The notes beneath the pieces are model-generated. The model was given only the letters and a program-made list of their open reading frames with translations. It was not told the DNA's origin and made no database searches. A stretch of 64,000 bases of DNA from Brevirhabdus sp. (lineage in GTDB: Bacteria; Pseudomonadota; Alphaproteobacteria; Rhodobacterales; Rhodobacteraceae), in the NCBI GenBank assembly GCA_024637315.1, contig JAGXFH010000034.1:1-64000 (forward strand), read 5' to 3'. Within the stretch, counting starts at the first letter, position 1. Each line of letters opens with the position of its first letter. Position numbers and translations under genes: made by a program. Below are positions 7,692 through 16,730 of this stretch, piece by piece.

Positions 7692-9076
7692 CATGCGCGG
7701 GTCAGATCCCGAAGCACGTCAAGGACGCAGAGGACATCCTCGCGGGTGCAATCGAACTGGCCGACCTGCACCCGGATCACGAACTGGTCCCGATGCCGGG
7801 TCTGGGTCAGGTAGATCCGGCCATCGTCATTGATCCGGGCCAGCAGGGCCTCGGTTTCGGCGTCGTCGCGGTAGCGGAAGCTGAACAGCGACAGCATCGG
7901 CTGCGTGGTGATCTCGAAGCCCGGCAATCGGGCGATTTCGGCGCAAAGCTCCTCGGACCAGGCGACATGATCGCGGATCCGCTGACGCAGCCCGTCAAGG
8001 CCGTAGGCGCGGATCAGGAACCACAGCTTCAGCGCCCGGAAGCGGCGGCCAAGCGGCACCGTCCATTCGTTGAAATTGGTGATCTCGGACTGGCCCGGGG
8101 TTTGCAGGTAGTCGGGGCGCAGGCCAAGGGTGCGGACCTGCGGCGCGGGATCGGCCAGGAACTGCACCGCGCAGTCGAAATTCGCGCCCAACCATTTATG
8201 CGGGTTGAAGACGATGCTGTCGGCCCCGTCCACCCCGTCCCAGAGCGGGCGGAATTCCGGGCAGATCATCGCCGACCCGGCCCAGGCGGCATCGACATGG
8301 GTGTAGAGCTCATGCGCTCTGGCGACCCGGATCAGGTCGGCGACGCGGTCGGTGCCGCCGACCGAGGTGCCGCCCACCGACAGGATCACGCCGGCAGGCA
8401 AAAGACCGTCCTGACGGTCCTGCCGGATCGCGGCGTCAAGCGCCTCCGGCGTCATCGAAAGCGAGGCGTCGGTCGGGATCTTGACCAGGTTGGCCTGGCC
8501 GATCCCGGCGATCCGGGCGGATTTGTCGATCGAGGAATGGGTCTGGTCCGACGCGTAGATCCGCAAGGCCGGCAACCCGGCAAGGCCCTGCTCGTTGCCC
8601 CGCCAGTCCAGCGCGCGTTCGCGCATGGTCAGGATCGCCGACAGCGTCGCGGTGGTGGCGCTGTCGTGGATCGTGCCGGTGAAATGGCTGCCGAGGCCAA
8701 GCGCGTCGCGCAGCCAGCCGACCATCACCTCCTCGATCTCGGTCGCGGCAGGCGCGGTCTGCCACAGCATCGCCTGGGCGGCCAGTGCGGCGGTCAGCTG
8801 CTCGGCGAGGATCGAGGCGGGGGCGGCGTTGGCTGGGAAATAGGCGAAGAACCGGGGATGCTGCCAATGTGTCATGGCGTCCGGCACGATAGCCTCGAAA
8901 TCGGCGAAGATGGTTTCCATCGGTTCGGCCTGATCGGGGGCCGTGGCGGGAAGTTTCGCCGCCGTCTCGCCCGGTGTGGTGCGGGCGCGAACCGGGCGGT
9001 CGCGCAGGCCGGCGTAATAGGCGCGGGTCCAGTCCGCGGCGCGTTTTGACCAGTGGTTCAGGTCGTCGTGGTTCAT
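7691..9076 (-). CDS. Pyridoxal-dependent group II amino-acid decarboxylase
   Basis: A 461-residue cytosolic PLP enzyme related to aromatic-L-amino-acid and tyrosine decarboxylases. The PLP lysine is Lys294 in NPHKWLG; THVDAAWAG holds the cofactor aspartate. The N-terminal part (HPRFFAYFPANAAPASILAE) matches the family substrate-gate region. The start at 9076 has an AGGA site upstream; the longer frame would run into copy 2 of the intergenic repeat. Substrate (Trp, Tyr, Phe, Dopa) cannot be decided. Two other minus-strand genes with an amino-acid flavour lie upstream. Confidence 0.9.
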   Translation of the reverse strand: MNHDDLNHWSKRAADWTRAYYAGLRDRPVRARTTPGETAAKLPATAPDQAEPMETIFADFEAIVPDAMTHWQHPRFFAYFPANAAPASILAEQLTAALAAQAMLWQTAPAATEIEEVMVGWLRDALGLGSHFTGTIHDSATTATLSAILTMRERALDWRGNEQGLAGLPALRIYASDQTHSSIDKSARIAGIGQANLVKIPTDASLSMTPEALDAAIRQDRQDGLLPAGVILSVGGTSVGGTDRVADLIRVARAHELYTHVDAAWAGSAMICPEFRPLWDGVDGADSIVFNPHKWLGANFDCAVQFLADPAPQVRTLGLRPDYLQTPGQSEITNFNEWTVPLGRRFRALKLWFLIRAYGLDGLRQRIRDHVAWSEELCAEIARLPGFEITTQPMLSLFSFRYRDDAETEALLARINDDGRIYLTQTRHRDQFVIRVQVGQFDCTREDVLCVLDVLRDLTRA

Positions 9077-9122
9077 GGCGGATCCTGCCTTCTGGCGTTG
9101 CAGCCGGTGGCGGAGACGGGAG

Positions 9123-9155
9123 GCCTCCGGCGGGGATACTTTCAAACAGAAGACG
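9123..9155 (+). repeat. Dispersed intergenic repeat, copy 2
   Basis: Contains GCCTCCGGCGGGGATACTTT followed by CAAACAGAAGACG. It fills nearly all the space between the decarboxylase start and the stop of the PEP-mutase-like gene, both on the minus strand. Confidence 0.65.
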
Positions 9156-9965
9156 TCAGCTCAGGAGCCGGTCGATATCGGCTCCGCTGATCGAATGCGA
9201 CAGCGGCGAGAAATCGCCCTTGCCGAACATCGCCCTTGCGGCGTCATGGATCGCGCGATGGGTGACGCGGGCCAGCGCCGAGCCCAGCGAGATCCGCGCG
9301 ACGCCGATCGCGGCGAAGTCGGCGCGGCTCATCGCGGTGTATGGACCGGCGGCCAGCGCGTTGACCGGTTTGTCGGTGGCCTTGCAGACGGCCGCAAGGT
9401 CGTCGCGGGTCTTGGGCAGCGGCACGTAGAGGCAATCGGCCCCGGCCGCGTCGAAGGCGCGGATGCGCTTCAGCGCCTCGTCGATGTCATAGGCGCCGGT
9501 CATCACGCCATCGGCGCGCGCCACCAGCACGAAATCGCGGGGCAGGGCGCGGGCGGCCGCAGCGGCGGCGCGGATGCGCTCGACGGCAAGGTCGAACGCG
9601 TAGGCGGACAGGTCGGCCGGGACCGTATCCTCGATCGAGATGCCGGCAAGCCCGGCTTCGGCCGCAAGGCGGACGGTTTCGGCGACATCCTCCGGCGCGT
9701 CGGCAAAGCCGTTCTCGAAATCGCCCGAGACCGGCAGCGGCGTGGCGGCGACCAGATCGGCGGCATGCGCCAGCGCCTGATCGCGGGTCACGGTGGCATC
9801 GGGCTGGCCGAGCGTGAAGGCATGCGCGGCCGAAGAGGTGGCGATGGCCTCGGCGCCCAGACCCGCCAGCATCTTCGCGCTGCCGATATCCCAGGCATTG
9901 GCGAGGATGAAGGGGGTTCCGGGACGGTGAAGGGCGCGGAAGGCGGGCCCGGGATCATGGCTCAT
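9156..9965 (-). CDS. Isocitrate lyase/phosphoenolpyruvate mutase family protein
   Basis: A 269-residue TIM-barrel protein of the PEP mutase/isocitrate lyase superfamily. Visible family features are LANAWDIGSAKML near the N terminus, SGDFENGF (metal-binding region), GISIEDT and LVARADG. The small size fits the bacterial 'PEP mutase-like' subgroup of C-C lyases rather than true isocitrate lyase. Its ATG overlaps the stop of the upstream aminotransferase (ATGA at 9962-9965), so the two are co-translated. A lyase acting on a product made by the aminotransferase is a possibility, but the reaction is not readable. Confidence 0.85.
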   Translation of the reverse strand: MSHDPGPAFRALHRPGTPFILANAWDIGSAKMLAGLGAEAIATSSAAHAFTLGQPDATVTRDQALAHAADLVAATPLPVSGDFENGFADAPEDVAETVRLAAEAGLAGISIEDTVPADLSAYAFDLAVERIRAAAAAARALPRDFVLVARADGVMTGAYDIDEALKRIRAFDAAGADCLYVPLPKTRDDLAAVCKATDKPVNALAAGPYTAMSRADFAAIGVARISLGSALARVTHRAIHDAARAMFGKGDFSPLSHSISGADIDRLLS

Positions 9966-11134
9966 GGTGCGATCTCCTGTGCGAAGGCGACAAGGCGAGT
10001 GAGGGCGGTCTTCAGGGCGGCATCATCGACGGTCATCGCGACGCGGACATGACCGGCCGCGGCCTGGCCAAAGCTCTCGCCGGGCATCACGGCGATGTGG
10101 TGGCTGTCCAGCAGGCGGTCGGCGAAGTCTTCGCCCGAAAGGCCGGTCGCGCGGATGTCGAGCATCACGTACATCGCGCCCCCCGCCGGGATCGCGCGGA
10201 CCACGTTCTGGCCCTGCAGCACACCCAGCGCGATCTGGCGGCGGCGGCGGAACGGGGCGGCGATGTCGTGTTCCAGTTCGGCGCCCTGGTTCAGCGCGAA
10301 GACGGCGGCGTCCTGGATGTAGCCCGGCACGCCGTAGGTGGTGTGGGTCGCCAGGCCGATCAGATGCGCGATCGCCGCCTCGGGTCCGACGATCCAGCCG
10401 CAGCGGCTGCCGGTCATCGCATGGCTTTTCGACATCGACCCGACCACCAGGGTGCGCTCGGCCATGCCGTCAAGCGCGCGCGGCGAGACATGCGCGCCCT
10501 CCCAGACCTGGGTGTCGTAGACCTCGTCCGAGATCAGCCAGAGATCGTGGTCGATGCAGGCCCCGGCGATGCCCTCCAGCACCTTGCGCGAATAGACCAC
10601 GCCGGTGGGGTTGTTGGGCGAGTTGATCAACAGCGACCTCGCGCCCCCGGCGCGGGCGGCGATCTGGGCCGGATCGGGCTGGAAGGCGTCGCGCGACCGG
10701 GTCGGAACCGCCACCGGCACGGCGCCGACCGCGCGGATCGTTCCGGGATAGGTGGCGTAATAGGGGTCGATGTACAGCGCCCGGTCGCCCGCGTCGCAGG
10801 TCGCGGCATGGGCGGCGAAAAGCCCTGCCTGGCCGCCCGGCGTGATGATCACGTTGGCGGCGGTGGTGGGCACGCCGGTGCGCTCGGCGACGCGGCGGGC
10901 GACGGTCTGGCGCAGCGCCGGCGTGCCGGGCACGCTGGCATAGCCGGTATGGCCGCCGACAGCGGCGCGGTGCATCGCGTCGAGAATCGCCGGCGCCGTC
11001 GGGATGTCGTGCTCTCCGATGGTCAGTTCGATGACCGCAACGCCCTCGGTGCGCATCCGGCGGGCCTTGAGGAACAGATCCCAGCCGTCAGAGCCGCCGC
11101 CGGTCAGCCCGGTAATGGTGCGCGAAAGGTGCAT
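9962..11134 (-). CDS. Class I/II aminotransferase
   Basis: A 390-residue PLP enzyme, fold type I, aspartate/aromatic aminotransferase-like. The PLP lysine is Lys236 in SMSKSHAMTGSRCGW; INSPNNPTG is the conserved NPTG motif and RVAMTVDD near the end contains the substrate-carboxylate arginine. The start at 11134 is supported by GGAG six bases upstream; the frame extends 68 codons further with no family match. It is coupled to the PEP-mutase-like gene by ATGA. The amino donor and acceptor are unknown. Confidence 0.9.
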   Translation of the reverse strand: MHLSRTITGLTGGGSDGWDLFLKARRMRTEGVAVIELTIGEHDIPTAPAILDAMHRAAVGGHTGYASVPGTPALRQTVARRVAERTGVPTTAANVIITPGGQAGLFAAHAATCDAGDRALYIDPYYATYPGTIRAVGAVPVAVPTRSRDAFQPDPAQIAARAGGARSLLINSPNNPTGVVYSRKVLEGIAGACIDHDLWLISDEVYDTQVWEGAHVSPRALDGMAERTLVVGSMSKSHAMTGSRCGWIVGPEAAIAHLIGLATHTTYGVPGYIQDAAVFALNQGAELEHDIAAPFRRRRQIALGVLQGQNVVRAIPAGGAMYVMLDIRATGLSGEDFADRLLDSHHIAVMPGESFGQAAAGHVRVAMTVDDAALKTALTRLVAFAQEIAP

Positions 11135-11210
11135 GTCAGCTCCGCCAGGTTTTGCGCGAAAGGGCCATGAGCCGGCGGGATTGTCAAATGACGGATCGTG
11201 ATGCACCCGA

Positions 11211-11672
11211 TCACCCGGCGCCGGGCGTGTCGCCCAGCAGGTAGCGTGGACCCTGGCCGTTCGCGGCGGCCTCGTCCTGCCGGTTGTAGAGGTGACACTG
11301 CCGAAGCGACAGGCAGCCGCAGCCGATGCACTTGTCAAGCCGGTCGCGCAGCGCCGTCAGGCCGGCGATCCGGGCGTCAAGTTCGGCGCCGAAGTGACGG
11401 CTGATCTTCGACCAGTCGGCCTTGGTCGGGGTCCGGCCCTCGGGCAGGGCGGCGAACTGGGCGCGGATCTCGGACAGCGTGAAGCCGAGGCGCTGCGCGA
11501 TCATCACGAAGGACAGGCGTCTGATGTCGGCGCGCTCGTAGCGGCGCTGGCCGCCGGAATTGCGGTCGGGATTCACCAGACCCTGTTCCTCGTAGAACCG
11601 GATCGCCGAGACCGCGAGGCCGGTGCGGTCGGCGATCTGGCCGATGCTCAGCCCGCTGGCTTTCAACTTCAT
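11211..11672 (-). CDS. soxR: Redox-sensitive transcriptional activator SoxR
   Basis: A 153-residue MerR-family regulator. The helix-turn-helix is at about residues 9-30 (IGQIADRTGLAVSAIRFYEE), and the [2Fe-2S] ligands are Cys115, Cys118, Cys120 and Cys126 in C-x2-C-x-C-x5-C, the SoxR pattern. The family senses redox-cycling compounds through its cluster and twists an over-long promoter spacer. It is transcribed divergently from the VOC gene at 11749, and an SoxR-type palindrome lies between them. The start at 11672 drops a 65-codon upstream extension that would run through the operator. Confidence 0.95.
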   Translation of the reverse strand: MKLKASGLSIGQIADRTGLAVSAIRFYEEQGLVNPDRNSGGQRRYERADIRRLSFVMIAQRLGFTLSEIRAQFAALPEGRTPTKADWSKISRHFGAELDARIAGLTALRDRLDKCIGCGCLSLRQCHLYNRQDEAAANGQGPRYLLGDTPGAG

Positions 11673-11674
11673 GC

Positions 11675-11705
11675 TTGACCTCAACTTAGGTTGAGGAATT
11701 AGACA
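11675..11705 (+). promoter_or_regulatory. Over-spaced promoter with SoxR operator
   Basis: CCTCAACTTAGGTTGAGG at 11679-11696 is an 18-bp palindrome with 7-bp arms and TTAG between them, close to the known SoxR box. It lies between TTGACC (11675-11680) and a weak TAGACA (11700-11705) with a 19-base spacer, the geometry of MerR/SoxR-activated promoters. The direction points to the VOC gene at 11749. Confidence 0.8.
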
Positions 11706-11748
11706 GCGAGTCGGCACCCGATTCAACCGAAATGGAAAGGAAATTTCG

Positions 11749-12129
11749 ATGGCCCACCTTGAACATCTGAACATCACCGTCAGTGACCCGGCAAGGACCG
11801 CCGCGAAGCTGGACGAGCTCTTTGGCTGGAAACCGCGCTGGAAGGGCGCGGCGATCCATGGCGGCACGACCTGGCATGTCGGCAGCGAGGATCAGTACCT
11901 CGCGGTCTATACCGGGCCCCGTGGCAAGCAGACGACGGGCGACGACAGCTATTCGATGCGCGGCGGGCTGAACCATGTCGGCGTGGTGGTCGACGACCTT
12001 GACGCCGCCGAGGCGCGGGTCAGGGCGCTGGGATTCGCGCCGCACAGCCATGCCGATTACGAGCCAGGGCGGCGGTTCTATTTCCGCGACCATGACGGGA
12101 TCGAATTCGAACTGGTGAGCTACAGCTAG
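11749..12129 (+). CDS. VOC (glyoxalase/dioxygenase fold) family protein, predicted SoxR target
   Basis: A 126-residue single-module vicinal oxygen chelate protein. It begins LEHLNITVSDPARTAAKLDELFGW, has a central GLNHVGVVVDDLDAAEARVRALG half, and ends FRDHDGIEFELVSY, so two beta-alpha-beta-beta-beta motifs and the usual His/Glu metal ligands (His5, Glu122 region) are present. The ATG at 11749 follows a GGAAA site. The SoxR-operator promoter in front suggests induction by redox-cycling drugs, and hence a detoxifying or drug-binding role; that is inference. Confidence 0.88.
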   Translation: MAHLEHLNITVSDPARTAAKLDELFGWKPRWKGAAIHGGTTWHVGSEDQYLAVYTGPRGKQTTGDDSYSMRGGLNHVGVVVDDLDAAEARVRALGFAPHSHADYEPGRRFYFRDHDGIEFELVSYS

Positions 12130-12189
12130 CAAATCGCGCCGCCTGACGGCGGCAAGAGATCGGTTGTCCGGGGCCGCTGGCCCCGGGCT

Positions 12190-12217
12190 GCCTTCGGCGA
12201 GGATATTTATCGACGAC
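12190..12217 (+). repeat. Dispersed intergenic repeat, copy 3
   Basis: GCCTTCGGCGAGGATATTTA at 12190-12209, a slightly diverged copy after the VOC gene. Confidence 0.55.
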
Positions 12218-12263
12218 TGATGGATCAGCCGGGCTTCGGGCGCGGGGCAAGGGCCGTCTGCTC

Positions 12264-12593
12264 CTATCGGGTCAGGCCCTTGCGGATGATCCGGCAGACA
12301 CCGTGCAGCCGGCCCTTCAGGTCCGCGTCATCCACCGCGCCCCACGGGATCAGCACCCGGCTTTTGTGGAAACAGGCAGCAGGCGCGGCATGGCCGGTCT
12401 GGATCAGCAGCTGCGCGGTTTCGAAATCGGCGGTTTTCACCGCGACGCGCCGATCCCGCGTGCCGATGCAGGCGAACATCCTGCCGCCGATCTTCCAGGC
12501 GTCATGGCCAGGCGTCATGGCCGCCCCCTGGGGGTCGGAGACCTCAGCGCCGGGAAGCGCCGTGCAGATCGCGGCGACCAGCGCGCCTGACAT
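12264..12593 (-). CDS. MmcQ/YjbR-like protein
   Basis: A 109-residue small protein: WKIGGRMFACIG followed by AVKTADFETAQLLIQTG, a KSRVLIPWGAVDDADL stretch and C-terminal basic helix. This matches the MmcQ/YjbR fold (CyaY-like, DNA-binding or unknown role). The start at 12593 is uncertain: no clear ribosome site precedes it, but the upstream extension shows no family character. It stands alone between the VOC gene and cysS, convergent with the former. Confidence 0.7.
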   Translation of the reverse strand: MSGALVAAICTALPGAEVSDPQGAAMTPGHDAWKIGGRMFACIGTRDRRVAVKTADFETAQLLIQTGHAAPAACFHKSRVLIPWGAVDDADLKGRLHGVCRIIRKGLTR

Positions 12594-12801
12594 GGGGCAA
12601 AGGCCGGCGCGCCGCGCCGCGGCGATCAAGAGGCTTGGCAACCCGGCGCAAGAAATGCTAGGGCTTCGCGCATGACCAGACCCGCCGCCCTCATTCGCTG
12701 CATTATCACCTGCTGACAGACGTCGCGGGCCGGTCACCTTTTCCCTGAAAGAGGAAGTTGCTAAAGCCCGCGGGGGATGCCCCGTTTCAAGGACTCGTTT
12801 C

Positions 12802-14166
12802 ATGACGATCAGGCTTTACAACACGAAGACGCGGACCAAGGAGGCGTTCACCCCGCTGGATGCGGAAAACGTGCGGATGTATGTCTGCGGCCCGACGGTC
12901 TACGACCGGGCGCATCTGGGCAATGCGCGTCCGGTGCTGGTCTTCGACGTGCTCTTCCGGCTGCTGCGCCATGTCTACGGTGCCGATCACGTGACCTATG
13001 TGCGGAATTTCACCGATGTCGATGACAAGATCAACGCGCGGGCCGCCGAGACCGGCCGCTCGATCGGCGAGATCACCGCCGAGACGACACAGTGGTATCT
13101 GGACGACATGGCGGCCCTGGGCGCGCTGGAGCCGACGCATATGCCGCGCGCGACGGGCTATATCCCGCAGATGGTCGCGATGATCGCCGATCTGATCGAC
13201 AAGGGCCATGCCTACGTGGCCGAGGGGCATGTGCTGTTCGCGGTCGAAAGCTACAAGGATTACGGGCGTCTGTCGGGCCGGACGATCGACGACATGATCG
13301 CCGGCGCCCGCGTCGAGGTCGCGCCCTACAAGCGCAATCCGATGGATTTCGTTTTGTGGAAGCCGTCCGGCGACGATCTGCCGGGATGGGACAGCCCGTG
13401 GGGGCGCGGGCGTCCGGGCTGGCACATCGAGTGCTCGGCGATGGCCTATGAGCTTTTGGGCGAGACATTCGATATTCATGGCGGCGGCATCGACCTGCAA
13501 TTCCCGCATCACGAGAACGAAATCGCGCAATCGGCCTGCGCCCATCCCGAGGGCGGCTTCGCGAAGGTCTGGATGCATAACGAGATGCTGCAGGTCGAGG
13601 GCCGGAAGATGTCGAAGAGCTTGGGCAATTTCTTCACCGTGCGCGATCTGCTGGAGCAGGGCGTGCCGGGCGAGGTGATCCGCTTCGTGATGCTCTCGAA
13701 GCATTACCGCAAGCCGATGGACTGGACCGCGGAGAAGGCGCGGGAGGCGGAGGCGAGTTTGCGCAAGTGGGCGGCGCTCACCGCCGGCGTCGCTGGCGGC
13801 AAGCCGTCCGAGGATGCCCTGGCGCATCTGACAAATGACCTCAACACGCCGGGCGTCATCGCGGTGCTTCATGAGGCCGCAAGCCTGGGCGACGCGCCGG
13901 GGCTTCGTGCCGGGCTGGACCTGCTTGGCTTTGGCGACCTGTCAGAGATGGAGATAATCAAGGGTATGGTCGCGCCAAAGGACGAGGCGCGCGTGGCGAC
14001 GCTCGTGGCCGAGCGGGCCGCCTCACGAGAGGCCAGGGACTGGAACCGGGCCGATGAGATCCGCGATCTGCTGGTTGCCAGCGGCGTTGAACTCAGGGAC
14101 GGGCAAGACCCTGCCTGGGTCCTGAAACCCGGCTTCGACCCCGCCAAGCTGGAGACCCTGAAATGA
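12802..14166 (+). CDS. cysS: Cysteinyl-tRNA synthetase
   Basis: A 454-residue class I aminoacyl-tRNA synthetase that charges tRNA-Cys. HIGH-type motif HLGN is at residues 38-41, the zinc cysteine is Cys29 in YVCGPTVYD, and KMSKS is at 269-273. GWHIECSAM and HHENEIAQS are further signatures. The length is normal. The start at 12802 is preceded by AAGGA. Its stop TGA overlaps the ATG of a 64-codon ORF that in turn overlaps cimA, so the three reading frames form a possible coupled unit. Confidence 0.97.
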   Translation: MTIRLYNTKTRTKEAFTPLDAENVRMYVCGPTVYDRAHLGNARPVLVFDVLFRLLRHVYGADHVTYVRNFTDVDDKINARAAETGRSIGEITAETTQWYLDDMAALGALEPTHMPRATGYIPQMVAMIADLIDKGHAYVAEGHVLFAVESYKDYGRLSGRTIDDMIAGARVEVAPYKRNPMDFVLWKPSGDDLPGWDSPWGRGRPGWHIECSAMAYELLGETFDIHGGGIDLQFPHHENEIAQSACAHPEGGFAKVWMHNEMLQVEGRKMSKSLGNFFTVRDLLEQGVPGEVIRFVMLSKHYRKPMDWTAEKAREAEASLRKWAALTAGVAGGKPSEDALAHLTNDLNTPGVIAVLHEAASLGDAPGLRAGLDLLGFGDLSEMEIIKGMVAPKDEARVATLVAERAASREARDWNRADEIRDLLVASGVELRDGQDPAWVLKPGFDPAKLETLK

Positions 14167-14357
14167 GCGCTCATGCTACCGCAGAACCGCGTCAGACTGG
14201 AAGCAAGGACGCCTCGCAGCCGCACCGGACCGTGGGTGATCCTGGCGAATCGGGGCAGTTAGTCCTTAATATTTCCCTAACAGAAATCAGCAACCTGTTG
14301 AAATCATTCAAACCTGTCCAGCGTCCACATGTGGACACAGAAGGCGCCGTTCGATGA
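14163..14357 (+). CDS. Possible small coupled ORF between cysS and cimA
   Basis: A 64-codon frame whose ATG overlaps the cysS stop (ATGA 14163-14166) and whose TGA overlaps the cimA ATG (ATGA 14354-14357). The first half is polar (ending near GDPGESGQ); the second half is amphipathic, [17 protein letters not shown]. Base composition drops toward AT in the second half, where a 14-bp palindrome lies. No family is recognised. The double overlap mirrors true operons in this window, but such overlaps can also arise by chance. Confidence 0.4.
   Translation: MSAHATAEPRQTGSKDASQPHRTVGDPGESGQLVLNISLTEISNLLKSFKPVQRPHVDTEGAVR
14323..14336. promoter_or_regulatory. 14-bp perfect palindrome upstream of cimA
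   Basis: GTCCACATGTGGAC, ending 17 bases before the cimA start in a locally AT-richer stretch. It could be a regulator site acting on cimA or part of a coding stretch; no regulator can be named. Confidence 0.35.
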
Positions 14358-15973
14358 CCCGAGAAGCTCTTTCCCTCTTCGACACCACGCTGCGCGACGG
14401 CCAGCAGACGCAAGGGGTCCAGTTCTCGACCCCCGAGAAGCACCAGATCGCCGCGACGCTCGATGCGCTCGGGGTCGATTATATCGAGGGCGGCTGGCCC
14501 GGCGCGAACCCGACCGACAGCGAATTTTTCGCCGAGCCGCCGAAAACCCGCGCAAAATTCACCGCCTTCGGCATGACCAAGCGCTCGGGCCGGTCGGCGG
14601 AGAATGACGACGTGCTGGCGGCGGTGATGAATGCCGGCACCGGCGCGGTCTGTCTGGTCGGCAAGGCGCATCCGTTCCACGTCGAGACCGCGCTTGGAAT
14701 CCCGCTGGAGGAGAATGTCGAGAACATCGCGCGGAGTTTCGAGCATATCGTCGGCTCGGGCCGTGAGGCCCTGTTCGACGCCGAACATTTCTTCGACGGC
14801 TACAAAGCCAACCCGGACTATGCGCTGCAATGCCTGCATGCCGCCTATACGGCGGGCGCGCGCTGGATCGTGCTCTGCGACACCAATGGCGGCACCTTGC
14901 CCGCCGAGGTCCACGCGATCACCCGCGCGGTGATCGACAGCGGCATCCCCGGCACCCGGGTCGCGATCCACACCCATGACGATACCGGCAATGCGGTGGC
15001 GAATTCGCTGGCGGCGGTCGATGCGGGCGCGCGGCAGATCCAGGGCACGCTGAACGGTCTGGGCGAACGCTGCGGCAATGCCAACCTGACGACGCTGATC
15101 CCGACATTGCTCTTGAAAGAGCCCTACAAGAGCCGTTTCCAGATCGGCGTCAGCGACGAGGCGTTGGCGAACCTCACGCATGCCTCGCGGCTTCTGGATG
15201 ACATTCTGAACCGCGTGCCGCTGCGCTCGGCACCCTATGTGGGCGCTTCGGCCTTCGCGCACAAGGCGGGGCTGCATGCAAGCGCGATCCTGAAAGACCC
15301 CTCGACCTACGAGCATGTCGATCCGGGCGTCGTGGGAAATGCCCGCGTCGTACCGATGTCCAACCAGGCCGGGCAGTCGAACCTGAGGACCCGTCTGGAA
15401 GAGATGGGGTTGCAGGTCGAACGGGTCGATCCGGCATTGGGGCGGATCCTCGAGGTGATCAAGGAGCGAGAGGCGGAGGGCTATTCCTACGACACCGCGC
15501 AGGCCTCTTTCGAACTGCTGGCGCGCAAGGAACTGGGGCAATTGCCGAAGTTCTTCGAGGTCAAGCGATACAAGGTGACGGTGGAGCGGCGGAAGAACAA
15601 GTACAACCGCATGGTCAGCCTGTCGGAAGCAGTGGTGGTGGTTAAGATCGGCGGGACCAAGATGCTGTCGGTCAGCGAGTCGATGGATGAACGCGGCGCG
15701 GACCGGGGGCCTGTGAACGCCCTGGCCAAGGCACTGGCCAAGGATTTGGGGCCGTATCAGGCGATGATCGACGACATGCATCTGGTCGATTTCAAGGTCC
15801 GGATCACCCAGGGCGGGACCGAGGCAGTGACCCGGGTGGTGATCGACAGCGAGGACAGCAAGGGCCGGCGCTGGTCAACCGTCGGCGTTTCCCCCAACAT
15901 CGTCGATGCGTCCTTCGAAGCGCTGCTGGATGCGATCAACTGGAAACTGATCCGGGACGGGGCGACCGCGTGA
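14354..15973 (+). CDS. cimA: (R)-citramalate synthase
   Basis: A 539-residue enzyme condensing pyruvate and acetyl-CoA to citramalate, the first step of the threonine-independent isoleucine route. The DRE-TIM barrel begins LFDTTLRDGQQTQGVQFS and contains the metal site AIHTHDDTGNAVANS. A linker and C-terminal LeuA-type regulatory domain occupy about residues 400-539 (DFKVRITQGGTEAVTRV). The length favours CimA/long-isopropylmalate-synthase type over homocitrate synthase. ATG 14354 follows the small ORF, and the stop overlaps the GTG of the next gene. Confidence 0.9.
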   Translation: MTREALSLFDTTLRDGQQTQGVQFSTPEKHQIAATLDALGVDYIEGGWPGANPTDSEFFAEPPKTRAKFTAFGMTKRSGRSAENDDVLAAVMNAGTGAVCLVGKAHPFHVETALGIPLEENVENIARSFEHIVGSGREALFDAEHFFDGYKANPDYALQCLHAAYTAGARWIVLCDTNGGTLPAEVHAITRAVIDSGIPGTRVAIHTHDDTGNAVANSLAAVDAGARQIQGTLNGLGERCGNANLTTLIPTLLLKEPYKSRFQIGVSDEALANLTHASRLLDDILNRVPLRSAPYVGASAFAHKAGLHASAILKDPSTYEHVDPGVVGNARVVPMSNQAGQSNLRTRLEEMGLQVERVDPALGRILEVIKEREAEGYSYDTAQASFELLARKELGQLPKFFEVKRYKVTVERRKNKYNRMVSLSEAVVVVKIGGTKMLSVSESMDERGADRGPVNALAKALAKDLGPYQAMIDDMHLVDFKVRITQGGTEAVTRVVIDSEDSKGRRWSTVGVSPNIVDASFEALLDAINWKLIRDGATA

Positions 15974-16725
15974 GCCTGCAGGCCTGTGCCGAGATCGTCC
16001 GACGCGGTGATCCCGACCGGTTCCTGTCGGCGATGGCGGCACCGCCCGAGGCCCGCAGGGTGCTGTTTCCGCTCTACGCCTTCAATGTCGAGGTCGCCCG
16101 CGCGCCTTGGGTCACCCAAGAACCGATGATCGCAGAGATGCGGCTGCAATGGTGGCGCGATGCGCTGGCCGAAATCGCTGCGGGCGGGGTCATCCGCAGC
16201 CATGAGGTGACGACGGAACTTGCGCACATCCTGCCGCAGGGCATGGTGCCGGTGCTTGACCGGCTGGTCAAGGCACGGCGCTGGGATGTCTATCGGGAGC
16301 CGTTCGAGGATGCGCAAGCGTTCGAGACCTACCTTGCGGCAACCTCGGGCGGGTTGATGCAGGCGGCTTGCGTTGCCTTGGGGTCGCGGGCGGATCCGGG
16401 CTTTGAGGCGATCGGGCTGACGCAGGGATTGGCGAATTTCTGGCGCGCGGTGCCAAGACTGCTGGCGGCGGGTCGGGCGCCGTTTGTTGGGGAAAGCCAC
16501 GCAGACCGGGCCGAACTTTCGCGCCAGGCCTTGGGCAGGTTGACGCAAGCGCGGCGCGATGTGCCTGCGACCGCCCGCCCGGCGACCCGTGCCGCCTGGC
16601 TGGCCGGGCCGGTTTTGCGGCGCGTCATGCGCGATCCGTCAGCGGTGGCAGAAGGCCGTCTGGAACCATCGGAATTCGCGCGCAAAGGCACCTTGCTCTG
16701 GCGCGCCGCACTTCGTCAGAGCTGA
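15970..16725 (+). CDS. Squalene/phytoene synthase-like protein (NDUFAF6 type)
   Basis: A 251-residue all-helical protein of the squalene/phytoene synthase fold. MRLQWWRDALAEI is the hallmark of the NDUFAF6-like branch. The two Asp-rich motifs of active prenyl synthases appear replaced: FNVEVAR stands where a D-x3-D is expected and LANFWRAVPRLLAAGR where the second lies. It may therefore be non-catalytic, as in the mitochondrial complex I assembly factor. The start is GTG at 15970 inside GTGA shared with cimA. Role in this organism unknown. Confidence 0.8.
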   Translation: MSLQACAEIVRRGDPDRFLSAMAAPPEARRVLFPLYAFNVEVARAPWVTQEPMIAEMRLQWWRDALAEIAAGGVIRSHEVTTELAHILPQGMVPVLDRLVKARRWDVYREPFEDAQAFETYLAATSGGLMQAACVALGSRADPGFEAIGLTQGLANFWRAVPRLLAAGRAPFVGESHADRAELSRQALGRLTQARRDVPATARPATRAAWLAGPVLRRVMRDPSAVAEGRLEPSEFARKGTLLWRAALRQS

Positions 16726-16730
16726 ACGAC

